Assembly: GCA_900757655.1 (NCBI GenBank)
Contig: CAAEOT010000037.1
Span: 1 to 51,967, forward strand
DNA length: 51,967 nt
Direction of reading: 5' to 3'
Source: an uncultured Oscillospiraceae bacterium
GTDB taxonomy: Bacteria; Bacillota; Clostridia; Oscillospirales; Oscillospiraceae
A model generated the notes under the pieces. It was not told the DNA's origin, searched no databases, and was given only the letters and a program-made list of their open reading frames with translations. Shown one piece after another: positions 24,600 to 32,569 of this stretch. Within the stretch, counting starts at the first letter, position 1. Each line of letters begins with the position of its first letter. A program made the translations under genes and the position numbers.

Positions 24600-24626
24600 C
24601 AGGGGATACTTGACAACTATCCCCTG
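24600..24626. promoter_or_regulatory. Inverted repeat overlapping a -35-like box before the dehydrogenase
   Basis: CAGGGGATA and TATCCCCTG are exact reverse complements around 9 bases that contain TTGACA (24610-24615). A regulator binding here would cover the promoter. A clear -10 is not obvious; TTACTT-type sequence lies downstream. The repeat differs from the one near the IclR gene. Confidence 0.55.
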
Positions 24627-24670
24627 TATTGTGTTACTTTATAAGTTCAGAACAAGTTAGGAGGTCAGAA

Positions 24671-26104
24671 ATGACGAAATACAAGAAAGTCACACCTGAA
24701 ATTGCCGCGCAGCTTCAGGCCATCGTGGGCGCGAAGCGCTTTTTCGCAGGCGATGCGGTGAAGGACGACTTCAGCCACGACGAAATGCCTATCTACGGCA
24801 AGTATTATCCCGAGGTGGTCTGTGAGGCCGAGAGCACGGAGGAAGTGTCCGCGATTTTGCGTGTGTGCTACGAAAATGACATCCCCGTCACGCCGCGCGG
24901 TGCGGGCACGGGCCTCGTCGGCGGGTGCGTGCCGCTGTGCGGCGGCGTAGTGCTGTGCACGACGCGCATGAACAAGATCCTCTCCTACGATATGAACAAC
25001 CTCGTCGTGCACATCCAGCCCGGCGTGCTGCTGTGCGATCTTGCGGCCGACGCGCTCACGCGCGGCCTGATGTACCCGCCCGATCCGGGCGAGAAGACCG
25101 CGACCGTGGGCGGCAATGTGTCCACGAACGCGGGCGGCATGCGCGCCGTGAAGTACGGCGTGACGCGCGACTATGTGCTGGCCATGACCGTGGTGCTGCC
25201 CGACGGCAGAGTCATGGAGCTCGGCAAGACCGTGTGCAAGACCAGCTCCGGCTACAGCCTGCTGCACCTGATGATCGGCTCGGAGGGCACGCTCGGCGTC
25301 ATCACGGAGCTGACGCTCAAGCTCATCCCCAAGCCGGAAATGAACGTGAGCCTCATTCTCCCGTTTGCCGATGTGGAGACCGCCATCGCCTCCGTACCGC
25401 AGATCAAGCTGGCCAACCTCGACCCGCAGTCGATCGAGTTCATGGAGCGCGACATCGTCGATTCCTCGGCGGCGTTCACCGGCAACACCATCTTCCCCAC
25501 GGTCGTGGACGGCAAAGAGGCCGGTGCATACATCCTCGTCACCCTCGTCGGTGACAGCGAGGCCGAACTGACCGCGAAGATGGACCGCCTCGGCGCGCTT
25601 GCCGAGCAGCGCGGTGCGTACGACACGCTCGTCGTCTGGACCGACGGCCTGAAAAAGGACGTCTGGGCCGCGCGCAGCGCGTTCCTGACCGTCATCGAGG
25701 CGGACACGAAGCTGCTCGACGAGATGGACGTCGTCGTGCCGGTCGACCGCATCGCGGAGTTTCTCGTCTACACCCGCGCCACCGGCAAGGCGGAGGGCAT
25801 CACCATCCGCAGCTTCGGCCACGCGGGCGACGGCAACCTGCACATCTACTGCTGCGCCAACGACATGGAGCTCGACGAGTTCAAGCGCCGCAGCAAGGCC
25901 GTCATGGACAAATGCTATGCCAAGTGCATCGAGTTCGGCGGGCAGGTCTCCGGCGAACACGCCATCGGCCACGCAAAGAAGCAGTACCTGGTGGAGTCCG
26001 CCGGCGAGACGGCGTTCGGGCTCATGCAGGCGATCAAGCAGGTGTTTGACCCCAAGGGCATCCTCAACCCCGGCAAGGTCTGCACCAACGTCGAGGAGGG
26101 CTGA
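24671..26104 (+). CDS. FAD-linked 2-hydroxyacid dehydrogenase (GlcD/LDH type)
   Basis: 477 residues; ATG 24671 follows TAGGAGG. Oxidises a 2-hydroxyacid such as D-lactate or glycolate and passes electrons to EtfAB. The PCMH-type FAD domain shows TPRGAGTGLVGGCVPLCGG, PPDPGEKTATVGGNVSTNAG and IGSEGTLGVITELTLKL. The C-terminal domain shows SFGHAGDGNLHIYCC, SGEHAIGHAKKQYL and FDPKGILNPGKV. Immediately followed by etfB and etfA. In acetogens such a trio forms the electron-confurcating lactate dehydrogenase. The exact substrate is not shown by the sequence, and the hydrolase and OFA carrier upstream hint that the acid may come from an ester or lactone. Confidence 0.9.
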   Translation: MTKYKKVTPEIAAQLQAIVGAKRFFAGDAVKDDFSHDEMPIYGKYYPEVVCEAESTEEVSAILRVCYENDIPVTPRGAGTGLVGGCVPLCGGVVLCTTRMNKILSYDMNNLVVHIQPGVLLCDLAADALTRGLMYPPDPGEKTATVGGNVSTNAGGMRAVKYGVTRDYVLAMTVVLPDGRVMELGKTVCKTSSGYSLLHLMIGSEGTLGVITELTLKLIPKPEMNVSLILPFADVETAIASVPQIKLANLDPQSIEFMERDIVDSSAAFTGNTIFPTVVDGKEAGAYILVTLVGDSEAELTAKMDRLGALAEQRGAYDTLVVWTDGLKKDVWAARSAFLTVIEADTKLLDEMDVVVPVDRIAEFLVYTRATGKAEGITIRSFGHAGDGNLHIYCCANDMELDEFKRRSKAVMDKCYAKCIEFGGQVSGEHAIGHAKKQYLVESAGETAFGLMQAIKQVFDPKGILNPGKVCTNVEEG

Positions 26105-26107
26105 AGC

Positions 26108-26902
26108 ATGCTGAATATTCTTGTTTGCGTCAAGCAGGTGCCCGACATTAACCTCGTGAAGATGGACCCCGTCACGGGCAGTCTGATCCGCGCGGGCGTG
26201 CCGGCGATCCTCAATCCGCTGGACGCCAATGCGCTCGAAGCGGCCGTGCGCGTCAAGGAGGCGCACGGCGGCACGGTCACCGTCATCACGATGGGGCCGG
26301 ACATGGCCAAGGAGGCGCTGCGCGAGTGTCTCGCCGCGGGCGCGGACCGCGCCGTGCTGCTGTCCGACCGCGCGTTTGCCAACGCCGACACCCTCGCCAC
26401 GAGCTACGTCATCGCGAGCGCGGCAAAGCAGCTCGGCGATTTTGACCTCATCTTCTGCGGCAAGGAGTCGCTCGACGGCGCGACCGGGCAGATGGGCTCG
26501 CAGCTGGCCGAGCGCTTCGGTGCCAGCCAGATCTCCTCGACGGCGAAGATCGTTGAGGTGGACACGGCCGCGCACACCATCACGGCCGAGCGCGACCTCG
26601 AGCGCGGCACGGAGGTGCTGCGCGCCAAGTATCCCTGTCTGCTCACGGTCGAGAAGGCGAACTTCCGCCCCCGCATCCCGAACCTGAAGCGCTGGAAGGC
26701 CTCGCGCATCGCGGATATCGCGGTCTACAGCGCGGCCACCATCCCGGGGCTCGACCCCGCGCAGATCGGCGACCCCGGCTCCCCGACGAAGGTGCCGCGC
26801 ACCTATCCGCCGGAGGTCGGTGCGAAGGGCAGCATGATCGATGAGGGCAGCACGGAAAAGAACGTGGACCGGCTCTTCGGGCTGATCGCGGATGTGCTTT
26901 GA
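26108..26902 (+). CDS. etfB: Electron transfer flavoprotein beta subunit
   Basis: 264 residues; ATG 26108 lies 3 bases after the dehydrogenase stop, with GAGGAGGG upstream. EtfB features: NILVCVKQVPDINLVKMDP at the start, LNPLDANALEAAVRVKE, the nucleotide-binding LIFCGKESLDGATGQMGSQL, and the late recognition-loop region PRIPNLKRWKAS. It pairs with EtfA and the FAD dehydrogenase. Its position in a dehydrogenase-EtfB-EtfA trio suggests the bifurcating type, which couples NADH, ferredoxin and the hydroxyacid; this depends on residues that I cannot verify without alignment. Confidence 0.92.
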   Translation: MLNILVCVKQVPDINLVKMDPVTGSLIRAGVPAILNPLDANALEAAVRVKEAHGGTVTVITMGPDMAKEALRECLAAGADRAVLLSDRAFANADTLATSYVIASAAKQLGDFDLIFCGKESLDGATGQMGSQLAERFGASQISSTAKIVEVDTAAHTITAERDLERGTEVLRAKYPCLLTVEKANFRPRIPNLKRWKASRIADIAVYSAATIPGLDPAQIGDPGSPTKVPRTYPPEVGAKGSMIDEGSTEKNVDRLFGLIADVL

Positions 26903-26915
26903 GGAGGTGCAGGCA

Positions 26916-27911
26916 GTGAATAAAACAGATTATAAAGATATGTGGGTCTTCATCGAGCGCGACGGCGACAGCGTGCTGCCGGTCTCGCTCGAGCTGTGCT
27001 CGGAAACGCGCAGGCTCTGCGACGCGAGCGGCGAGAAACTCGTCGCGGTCATCGTCGGCAGCATCTCGGACGGCGAGCTGCAGCGCGTGCTCGACTGCGG
27101 CGTGGACAAAATCATCCACGTGACCGGCACGGGCTATGACTACTTCAATAACGATGCGTACACCAACCTCTTCACCGTCCTGTGCCGGAAATACCGGCCC
27201 ACGGCGGTCATGGTCGGCGGCACGATCAACGGGCGCGACTTTGCACCGCGCTTCGCCGCGCGTCTCGGCACCGGCTGCACCTCGGACGCGACCGAGCTCG
27301 TCTGGGATCCCGGGACGACGGACATCGAGTTCGTTGAGCCCGCCGTCGGCGGCAAGATGATGGCCGTCATCACCGTGCCGGTCGCGCGCCCGCAGGTCGG
27401 CACCATCCGCCCGGGCACGTTCAAGTGCGTGCCCTGCGGCGCACGTGCGCACGAGGTCATCGAGGAGCACATCGACTTCCCGGTCGCGGACATCCGCACC
27501 GAGATCCTTGACTTCCGCGCTGACGATCTCGACGAGAGCCTGAACATCGCGGACGCGGACGTGATCGTCTGCGTCGGCAACGCGATCAAGAGGGCGGATG
27601 CCCTGCCGCGCTACCGCCGCCTGGCCGAGCGCCTCGGCGGCAAGCTTGCCTGCACGCGCCCGGTGTTCGACCGCGGCGTGCTGCCGTTCAAGCTCGTCAT
27701 CGGGCAGTCCGGCGCCGTGGTCAAGCCGAAGCTGCTGCTGTCGTTCGGTGTGTCGGGCGCGGTCAACCACGTCACGGGCTTCTCGGATGCAGACGTGGTC
27801 GTCGCCGTGAACACCGATCCCGAGGCGGCAATCTTCAACTACTGCACCTACGGCATCGTCGGCGACATGGACGAGGTCTGCGAGGCCATGCTCGCAAAGC
27901 TCGGCGCGTGA
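26916..27911 (+). CDS. etfA: Electron transfer flavoprotein alpha subunit
   Basis: 331 residues from GTG 26916, with GAGGAGG 8 bases upstream; longer frames lack this site. The N-terminal half begins MWVFIERDGDSVLPVSLELC. The C-terminal FAD domain is clear: GRDFAPRFAARLGTGCTSDA, then VVKPKLLLSFGVSGAVNHVT and VAVNTDPEAAIFNYCTYGIV. The usual SGAIQH reads SGAVNH here. There is no N-terminal ferredoxin domain, unlike the EtfA of some acetogen lactate dehydrogenases. Last gene of the dehydrogenase-etfB-etfA operon; a terminator follows 15 bases later. Confidence 0.92.
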   Translation: MNKTDYKDMWVFIERDGDSVLPVSLELCSETRRLCDASGEKLVAVIVGSISDGELQRVLDCGVDKIIHVTGTGYDYFNNDAYTNLFTVLCRKYRPTAVMVGGTINGRDFAPRFAARLGTGCTSDATELVWDPGTTDIEFVEPAVGGKMMAVITVPVARPQVGTIRPGTFKCVPCGARAHEVIEEHIDFPVADIRTEILDFRADDLDESLNIADADVIVCVGNAIKRADALPRYRRLAERLGGKLACTRPVFDRGVLPFKLVIGQSGAVVKPKLLLSFGVSGAVNHVTGFSDADVVVAVNTDPEAAIFNYCTYGIVGDMDEVCEAMLAKLGA

Positions 27912-27925
27912 GCTGGAACGAACAT

Positions 27926-27957
27926 GCAAAAAAGCACCCGAAAGGGTGCTTTTTTGC
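27926..27957 (+). terminator. Terminator after etfA
   Basis: GCAAAAAAGCACCC, GAAA, GGGTGCTTTTTTGC: a strong stem with a tetraloop and a T-run. Confidence 0.88.
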
Positions 27958-27995
27958 ATATTGCCCGTGTGTCCGCAGATACTGCAGCGGCGCGT

Positions 27996-28024
27996 TTGAC
28001 AGGCGGCACACCGCCGCGTATAAT
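27996..28024 (+). promoter_or_regulatory. Perfect consensus promoter with palindromic spacer
   Basis: TTGACA (27996-28001), 17-base spacer, TATAAT (28019-28024). The spacer contains GGCGG-CACA-CCGCC, a possible repressor site. The gene starts only 12 bases after the -10, so its mRNA may be nearly leaderless. Confidence 0.8.
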
Positions 28025-28035
28025 GTTTACACGAC

Positions 28036-28596
28036 ATGATCGGCAGCCGGATGCCGTGGGGAGTGCGTATTTTGCGGCGGAATAAAGCAAACTGCGATAT
28101 CATCGGCCTTGCGCCCGGTTTTAGCGGATGGGCGGGGGTGATCACGGCAATCGTTGGAATGGTCATTCTCGTTGTCGTATTTGTGTTTCATCGAGACGAG
28201 CTTAGTGAATATGGCATCAGTATGGGCGCTGCATCGGCTGTTGGCGTGGTTTACTTTCTGTGGAGTTGTCCGGTGACATATCGGGTTGATTTTTCCGGTA
28301 TTACAAAACGGCGTTGCGGCATTCCGGTTCGCTTTGTGGCATGGGAACAAATTTCTCAGATCGGACATGCACAGCTTGGCAGAGGAGCGTGCCTGATCAT
28401 CACACTTGTGGGATGTGAAAAATTTTCGTACCGCAAGGGCGATTCCGAATCCTATTGGGCAGAGAACTACTTGATCCGACACATGCGGAAAACACTATGT
28501 ATCCAGAACGTAAAAGCCGCTATCCCGATCATAAAGAAATATTATGGCGCTCTGGATTATGACTATATGCGCGATGAGCCTGACACAAGGCCGTAA
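28036..28596 (+). CDS. Unknown membrane protein with PH-like domain
   Basis: 186 residues from ATG 28036, with no visible ribosome binding site. Two hydrophobic segments come early (GWAGVITAIVGMVILVVVFV and GAASAVGVVYFLWSCPVTY). A beta-strand-rich part follows (YRVDFSGITKRRCGIPVRFV, AWEQISQIGHAQLG, LIITLVGCEKFSYR), then a helical end (NVKAAIPIIKKYYGALDYDY). This layout resembles bacterial membrane proteins with a PH-like domain; the match is by pattern only. Base composition is AT-richer than the flanking etf and MATE genes, which hints at separate origin. A layout of the same kind is seen in the gene at 32005-32529. Confidence 0.65.
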   Translation: MIGSRMPWGVRILRRNKANCDIIGLAPGFSGWAGVITAIVGMVILVVVFVFHRDELSEYGISMGAASAVGVVYFLWSCPVTYRVDFSGITKRRCGIPVRFVAWEQISQIGHAQLGRGACLIITLVGCEKFSYRKGDSESYWAENYLIRHMRKTLCIQNVKAAIPIIKKYYGALDYDYMRDEPDTRP

Positions 28597-28714
28597 AACG
28601 TGATGATGCGGCTCAAGTTTATGCGTAGGCAATCCGACACAGCCGAAAATAAATAACATTCGCCCGCCAACATTTGCGCAGCAAATATTTCACGCACCGC
28701 AGGTGAATTTCACG

Positions 28715-28747
28715 AAAAAAGGACTTGGCATATGCCAAGTCCTTTTT
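28715..28747. terminator. Terminator serving the tRNA gene
   Basis: GGACTTGGCAT and ATGCCAAGTCC form a perfect palindrome flanked by AAAAAA and TTTTT, so it can stop transcription from both sides. The unknown gene's coding end lies about 120 bases upstream. Confidence 0.8.
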
Positions 28748-28749
28748 CA

Positions 28750-28826
28750 TGGCACCCCCGGCTGGATTCGAACCAGTGGCCTGCCGCTTAGGAGGCGGCC
28801 GCTCTATCCAACTGAGCTACGGGGGC
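28750..28826 (-). tRNA. tRNA-Arg (anticodon CCT)
   Basis: On the minus strand it starts GCCCCCGTAGCTCAGTTGG and ends with TGCCA, CCA encoded. The D arm, the anticodon stem GCCGC/GCGGC with loop CTCCTAA, and the T arm with GGTTCGAATCC are all present. Anticodon CCT reads the AGG arginine codon, one that is rare in GC-rich genes like these. Confidence 0.95.
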
Positions 28827-28953
28827 ACAACAGCGTTATTTTAGCGCAAAGGGCGGCGGGTGTCAATGACCGGCGGCAGAAACGGGTCGCACGGTTGCGC
28901 GCGGCGGGAAATCATGGTATGATAAATGGACTGCGCACAAAGGAGGTTGCCCC

Positions 28954-30345
28954 ATGCGTCTCATCCGCGAGGAAAAAGCCTTCATCCGGGAGGCCGTTTT
29001 GCTCATGCTCCCGATGATTTTGCAAAATTTCGTGACGTTTTCCATGTCCATGGCCGACACGTTCATGGTCGGCGTGCTCGGCGAGACGGCGCTCGCCGCC
29101 GTGACGATGGCCAACAGTCCGTTTTACGTCATGCAGCTGATGATCTTCGGCGTGCAGAGCGGCATGAGCGTGCTCGTGGCGCAGTACCACGGCCGCGGCG
29201 ATCAGGAGGCCATCAACCGCGTCATGGGCATCGCGCTCTTTGTTTCCACGACGATCACGGGCCTGCTCGCCGTCACGGCATTCTGCATCCCGGAGCAGAT
29301 CATGCGCGTGCTCACCAACAACGCCGACCTCGTCGCGCCCGGCGCAGCGTACACGCGCTACGTCGGCTTTTCGTATTTCTTCTCCGCCATCAGCGGCGTG
29401 TACATCGCCGCCCAGCGCAGCACGGAAAATCCCCGCCTCGGCGCCGTGCTGCTCACCGTGTCCGGCGCGCTGAACATCTTCCTCAACTGGGTGCTCATCT
29501 ACGGCAAGCTCGGCGCGCCCATGCTCGGCTGCGCGGGCGCAGCCATTGCCACGCTCATCAGCCGCGCGTTCGAGGTCGCGGTGCTGTGCGTGTATGCCGG
29601 TGTCAGCCGCCGGCTGCCGCTCATGCCGCGCGCGCTGCTGCACCCCGGCCGCGTGATCGCAAAGGACTTTGCCAAGTACGCCCTGCCCGTCGTGTGCAAT
29701 GAGTGTTTGTGGTCGCTCGCGTTTTCGCTCTACACGGTCATCATGGGGCATATGGGCAACAACACACCCATCCTCTCGGCCTACACCATCGCCGGGAACC
29801 TGCAGCGCATGATGACCCCGGCGTCGTTCGCCGCGGGCGGCGCGGCCGCCGTGCTCATCGGGCGGGAGATCGGCCGCGGCAATCGCGATCAGGTGCAGCG
29901 CAAGGCCTGGGTGCTCGACGGGCTGGCGCTCGTCGTCGGCCTCGTGTGCATGGGCATCATCGCGCTCGTGCGCAACGTGCTGCTGCGGCCGTACATCCTG
30001 CCGCTGATGCACATGGAGGGCGCGGCGTGCGATATTGCCATGTACATGATGGGCGTGCTCATGCTCGTGCAGCCGGTGTCGAGCGTGAGCCTGACGAACA
30101 TCGTCGGCGTGCTGCGCGGCGGCGGGGACGTGCGCTATGCGATGCTGTGCGACGTCGGGCCGCTGTATGCGGTGTGTCTGCCGCTGGCGGCGCTCACGGC
30201 GCTCGTGTGGAAGCTCGACATCCGGTACGTGTACCCGCTCATGTCCATTGACGTGATCGTGCAGATCTTCCTGTGCGTGCCGCGGCTGCGCTCCGGCAAG
30301 TGGATCCACGACGTGACCCGCGGTGCCGGCGAACTGGAGACGTGA
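28954..30345 (+). CDS. MATE-family multidrug/metabolite efflux transporter
   Basis: 463 residues; ATG 28954 follows AGGAGG. About 12 membrane segments in two related halves. First half: FIREAVLLMLPMILQNFVTF, SMADTFMVGVLGETALAAVT, GVQSGMSVLVAQYHGRGDQE. Second half: DFAKYALPVVCNECLWSLAF, ASFAAGGAAAVLIGREIGRG, LTNIVGVLRGGGDVRYAML. These are family hallmarks, including the gate-region ALAAVT and AQYxGxxD motifs. MATE proteins exchange Na+ or H+ for cationic compounds; the substrate is not predictable. It stands alone downstream of the tRNA gene. Confidence 0.92.
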   Translation: MRLIREEKAFIREAVLLMLPMILQNFVTFSMSMADTFMVGVLGETALAAVTMANSPFYVMQLMIFGVQSGMSVLVAQYHGRGDQEAINRVMGIALFVSTTITGLLAVTAFCIPEQIMRVLTNNADLVAPGAAYTRYVGFSYFFSAISGVYIAAQRSTENPRLGAVLLTVSGALNIFLNWVLIYGKLGAPMLGCAGAAIATLISRAFEVAVLCVYAGVSRRLPLMPRALLHPGRVIAKDFAKYALPVVCNECLWSLAFSLYTVIMGHMGNNTPILSAYTIAGNLQRMMTPASFAAGGAAAVLIGREIGRGNRDQVQRKAWVLDGLALVVGLVCMGIIALVRNVLLRPYILPLMHMEGAACDIAMYMMGVLMLVQPVSSVSLTNIVGVLRGGGDVRYAMLCDVGPLYAVCLPLAALTALVWKLDIRYVYPLMSIDVIVQIFLCVPRLRSGKWIHDVTRGAGELET

Positions 30346-30487
30346 CGGCCCCGCAATATCTTAACAAACAATTCAGGTGATCCTTCACAGAATCGTCATC
30401 CTTTTTTCGGGAACCAATTTACAATGGGAGCGTCTCATCCTGTAAAGCACCGCGGCCCCTGGATCGCGGGGAAAGGAAACCAACACC

Positions 30488-31369
30488 ATGAAATTTCTCA
30501 AACGGGCTCTGCCCATCGTGCTCGCCGTGTGCCTGCTCGCAAGCCTTGGCGCCGTGTCGGCCATCGACGCCGGCGAGACGCGCACCGTCATCGGCGCCGA
30601 CCTCACGGACGACCAGATCAAGACCGTCTACAAGACCTTCGGCATCGAGCGCGGCAGCGTCAAGGAGCTGACCGTCACAAACAAGGACGAGCGGCAGTAT
30701 CTCAGCGGCGTCATCAGCGACGCGCAGATCGGCACCAAGTCCATCTCCTGCATCTCCATCGAGGTGCTCGACGCCGGCAAGGGCATGACCGTCAACACGT
30801 CGCACATCTCCTACTGCACGAGCCAGATGTACATCAGCGCGCTGGCCACGGCCGGCATCACGGACGCGAAGATCACCGTGACCGCGCCGTTCGACGTCTC
30901 GGGCACGGCGGCGCTGACGGGCGTGTACAAGGCGTATGAGGACATCACGGGCACAAAGCTCGACGAGACCGCCAAGGCCGTCTCCTCGCAGGAACTGGCC
31001 ACGACGGCGGAGCTCGCGCAGGCCATCGGCGACTATGACTCGGTCGAGATCGTCAACGAGCTCAAGCTCATCCTCAACGAGACGAAGGACATGACCGACA
31101 GTGAACTGCGCGCCAAGATCAAGGAGATCGCCGCCGAGTACGACGTCACGCTCACGGACGACCAGATGACCCAGCTCGTGAACCTCTGCCGCTCGCTCGA
31201 AAAGTTGGACACGAACGCCCTGCTCTCGAAGGTCCAGGCCGTGCAGGACACGCTCAAGCAGCTGGCCGGCGCGAAGGATAAGATCGCGTCCTTCACCGGC
31301 AAGGTCAAGGACGTCATCACCGCCATCGGCGATTTCTTTGACCGTGTCATTTCCCTCTTCCGCAAGTAA
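30488..31369 (+). CDS. Secreted DUF1002 (YpuA-like) protein
   Basis: 293 residues with a signal peptide (ends near AVSA). The DUF1002 pattern is clear: VIGADLTDDQIKTVYKTFGI, ISCISIEVLDAGKGMTVNTS, ISYCTSQMYISALATAGITD, KITVTAPFDVSGTAALTGVY, then a helical second half (LAQAIGDYDSVEIVNELKLI, TDDQMTQLVNLCRSLEKLD). The domain is widespread in Firmicutes and its biochemical role is unknown. The TGxYKAYE-type part in the middle is typical. Single gene with its own leader and terminator; the leader of about 140 bases shows no clear promoter to me. Confidence 0.88.
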   Translation: MKFLKRALPIVLAVCLLASLGAVSAIDAGETRTVIGADLTDDQIKTVYKTFGIERGSVKELTVTNKDERQYLSGVISDAQIGTKSISCISIEVLDAGKGMTVNTSHISYCTSQMYISALATAGITDAKITVTAPFDVSGTAALTGVYKAYEDITGTKLDETAKAVSSQELATTAELAQAIGDYDSVEIVNELKLILNETKDMTDSELRAKIKEIAAEYDVTLTDDQMTQLVNLCRSLEKLDTNALLSKVQAVQDTLKQLAGAKDKIASFTGKVKDVITAIGDFFDRVISLFRK

Positions 31370-31384
31370 CCCCGGATAGAAAGA

Positions 31385-31419
31385 ACCCGCCCGCAGGCAG
31401 TGCCTGTGGGCGGGTTTTT
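31385..31419 (+). terminator. Terminator after the DUF1002 gene
   Basis: ACCCGCCCGCAGGCA and TGCCTGTGGGCGGGT form the stem, followed by TTTT. Confidence 0.85.
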
Positions 31420-31493
31420 GCATACCAAAGCGCGGGCGGTACATCAGCACCGCCTGCAGAAGCAGCTGCATAAGAAACAATATGCTGCCAGCC

Positions 31494-31988
31494 TTAGCAA
31501 GCATCTACAATCGTCTCTCCCCATATATCCTTAAGCGTATTTCCATTGATACGTGCATTTTCAAACAACTCTCGACAAGAGCCAAATGCCTGCATATTGT
31601 CAAAATCGTCGCTCAAATACGAACGGCCTTCCTTTGTGTGTGAAATCCAATAATCCCTTCCGCGATACGAAAAATGGATTTCTCTCCCGTGCACGGTCGC
31701 GTTATGCCTGACCGCCTCATATGTCTCCCAAACCGGGTCACTCCACTCTGGTATTGCGGCTTGTTGAATGACATTCATCAACAGTGTGCCATCAACACAA
31801 ACTTGCTCGCATAATTCTTCCAACGAGTTCCGCTGCTGAGGCATCGCATCTGTGGTCACAAAACGATACCGGAAGCCGAATAAAGATTGGCGCCTTTCAA
31901 GTGTGTAGAATTCAGATCGATAACAAAACACAAGGAAAGTATGTTGCTGCAAATACATCTTAATTTCCTGTATCGTCACACACTTCAC
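31494..31988 (-). CDS. Unknown protein with an internal duplication
   Basis: 164 residues, cytoplasmic, AT-richer than the neighbourhood. I do not recognise it. It consists of two similar halves. The first has FLVFCYRSEFYTLERRQSLF, then SLEELCEQVCVDGTLLMNVI. The second has IHFSYRGRDYWISHTKEGRS, then SCRELFENARINGNTLKDIW. Each half is a beta-hairpin with YR..Y followed by an ELxE..xxxGxxL helix. Small proteins with this shape occur among immunity-like genes, but that is only a resemblance. The next minus gene upstream, a membrane protein, ends 16 bases before it, so the pair may be co-transcribed. Confidence 0.65.
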   Translation of the reverse strand: MKCVTIQEIKMYLQQHTFLVFCYRSEFYTLERRQSLFGFRYRFVTTDAMPQQRNSLEELCEQVCVDGTLLMNVIQQAAIPEWSDPVWETYEAVRHNATVHGREIHFSYRGRDYWISHTKEGRSYLSDDFDNMQAFGSCRELFENARINGNTLKDIWGETIVDAC

Positions 31989-32004
31989 CTACAATTATGT
32001 TCTT

Positions 32005-32529
32005 CTACTGTTCGTCCCTGCAATGCAAATTATACGCGGATTGCAGGCAGACTTTCTGATGCTTGGGGAGTACCTGAAGCAACGCCTCATACACTTCCTC
32101 ATAAAACTGGATGCGCACAAACCCAGGCTTTGTCCTGAGAGAATTGATGCGATTTGCTGGACTCTTGCCCTTGTACTTCGGCAGCGGCTCGTAACTCAAA
32201 TAAATCCACCAGCGAGTTGTTCCGGTTGTCGTTGCATAATCCATGCCGACGATGCAACGATCATAGTACAAAGCAACACTTTTACGAAAGGGGCATTTGC
32301 AAACCAGATGGTCCGGATACAAATACATATAATGACACATGCGAAGAAACCAAATCGCAGTCCATAGACAGGCACCCCACATAAAAATCGCAAACAGCAG
32401 ATAAATACCTTTGCTCCACTCTCGCCATCCGCTCCCGAACACCGTGATTGCCCACAGCAGAATCACAAGCATTTCTGCACCCAGTCCAGCGAACGCCGTC
32501 GGAACACATTTGTATCTTTTCATTTTCAT
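32005..32529 (-). CDS. Unknown membrane protein with PH-like domain
   Basis: About 174 residues from ATG 32529 (MKMKRYKCVP); ATG 32523 and a start at 32565 are alternatives. Two hydrophobic segments: LGAEMLVILLWAITVFGSGW and YLLFAIFMWGACLWTAIWFL. Then a beta-rich region (YMYLYPDHLVCKCPFRKSVA, YYDRCIVGMDYATTTGTTRW) and a helical end with Tyr and Lys (VRIQFYEEVYEALLQVLP). The plan, two helices then a PH-like domain, is the same as at 28036-28596, although sequence identity is low. It is AT-richer than its surroundings and precedes the duplicated-half gene. Confidence 0.62.
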   Translation of the reverse strand: MKMKRYKCVPTAFAGLGAEMLVILLWAITVFGSGWREWSKGIYLLFAIFMWGACLWTAIWFLRMCHYMYLYPDHLVCKCPFRKSVALYYDRCIVGMDYATTTGTTRWWIYLSYEPLPKYKGKSPANRINSLRTKPGFVRIQFYEEVYEALLQVLPKHQKVCLQSAYNLHCRDEQ

Positions 32530-32569
32530 TGGCTTCCGAGCGCTTCCTTTCCTCACGGCATGCATGGCG

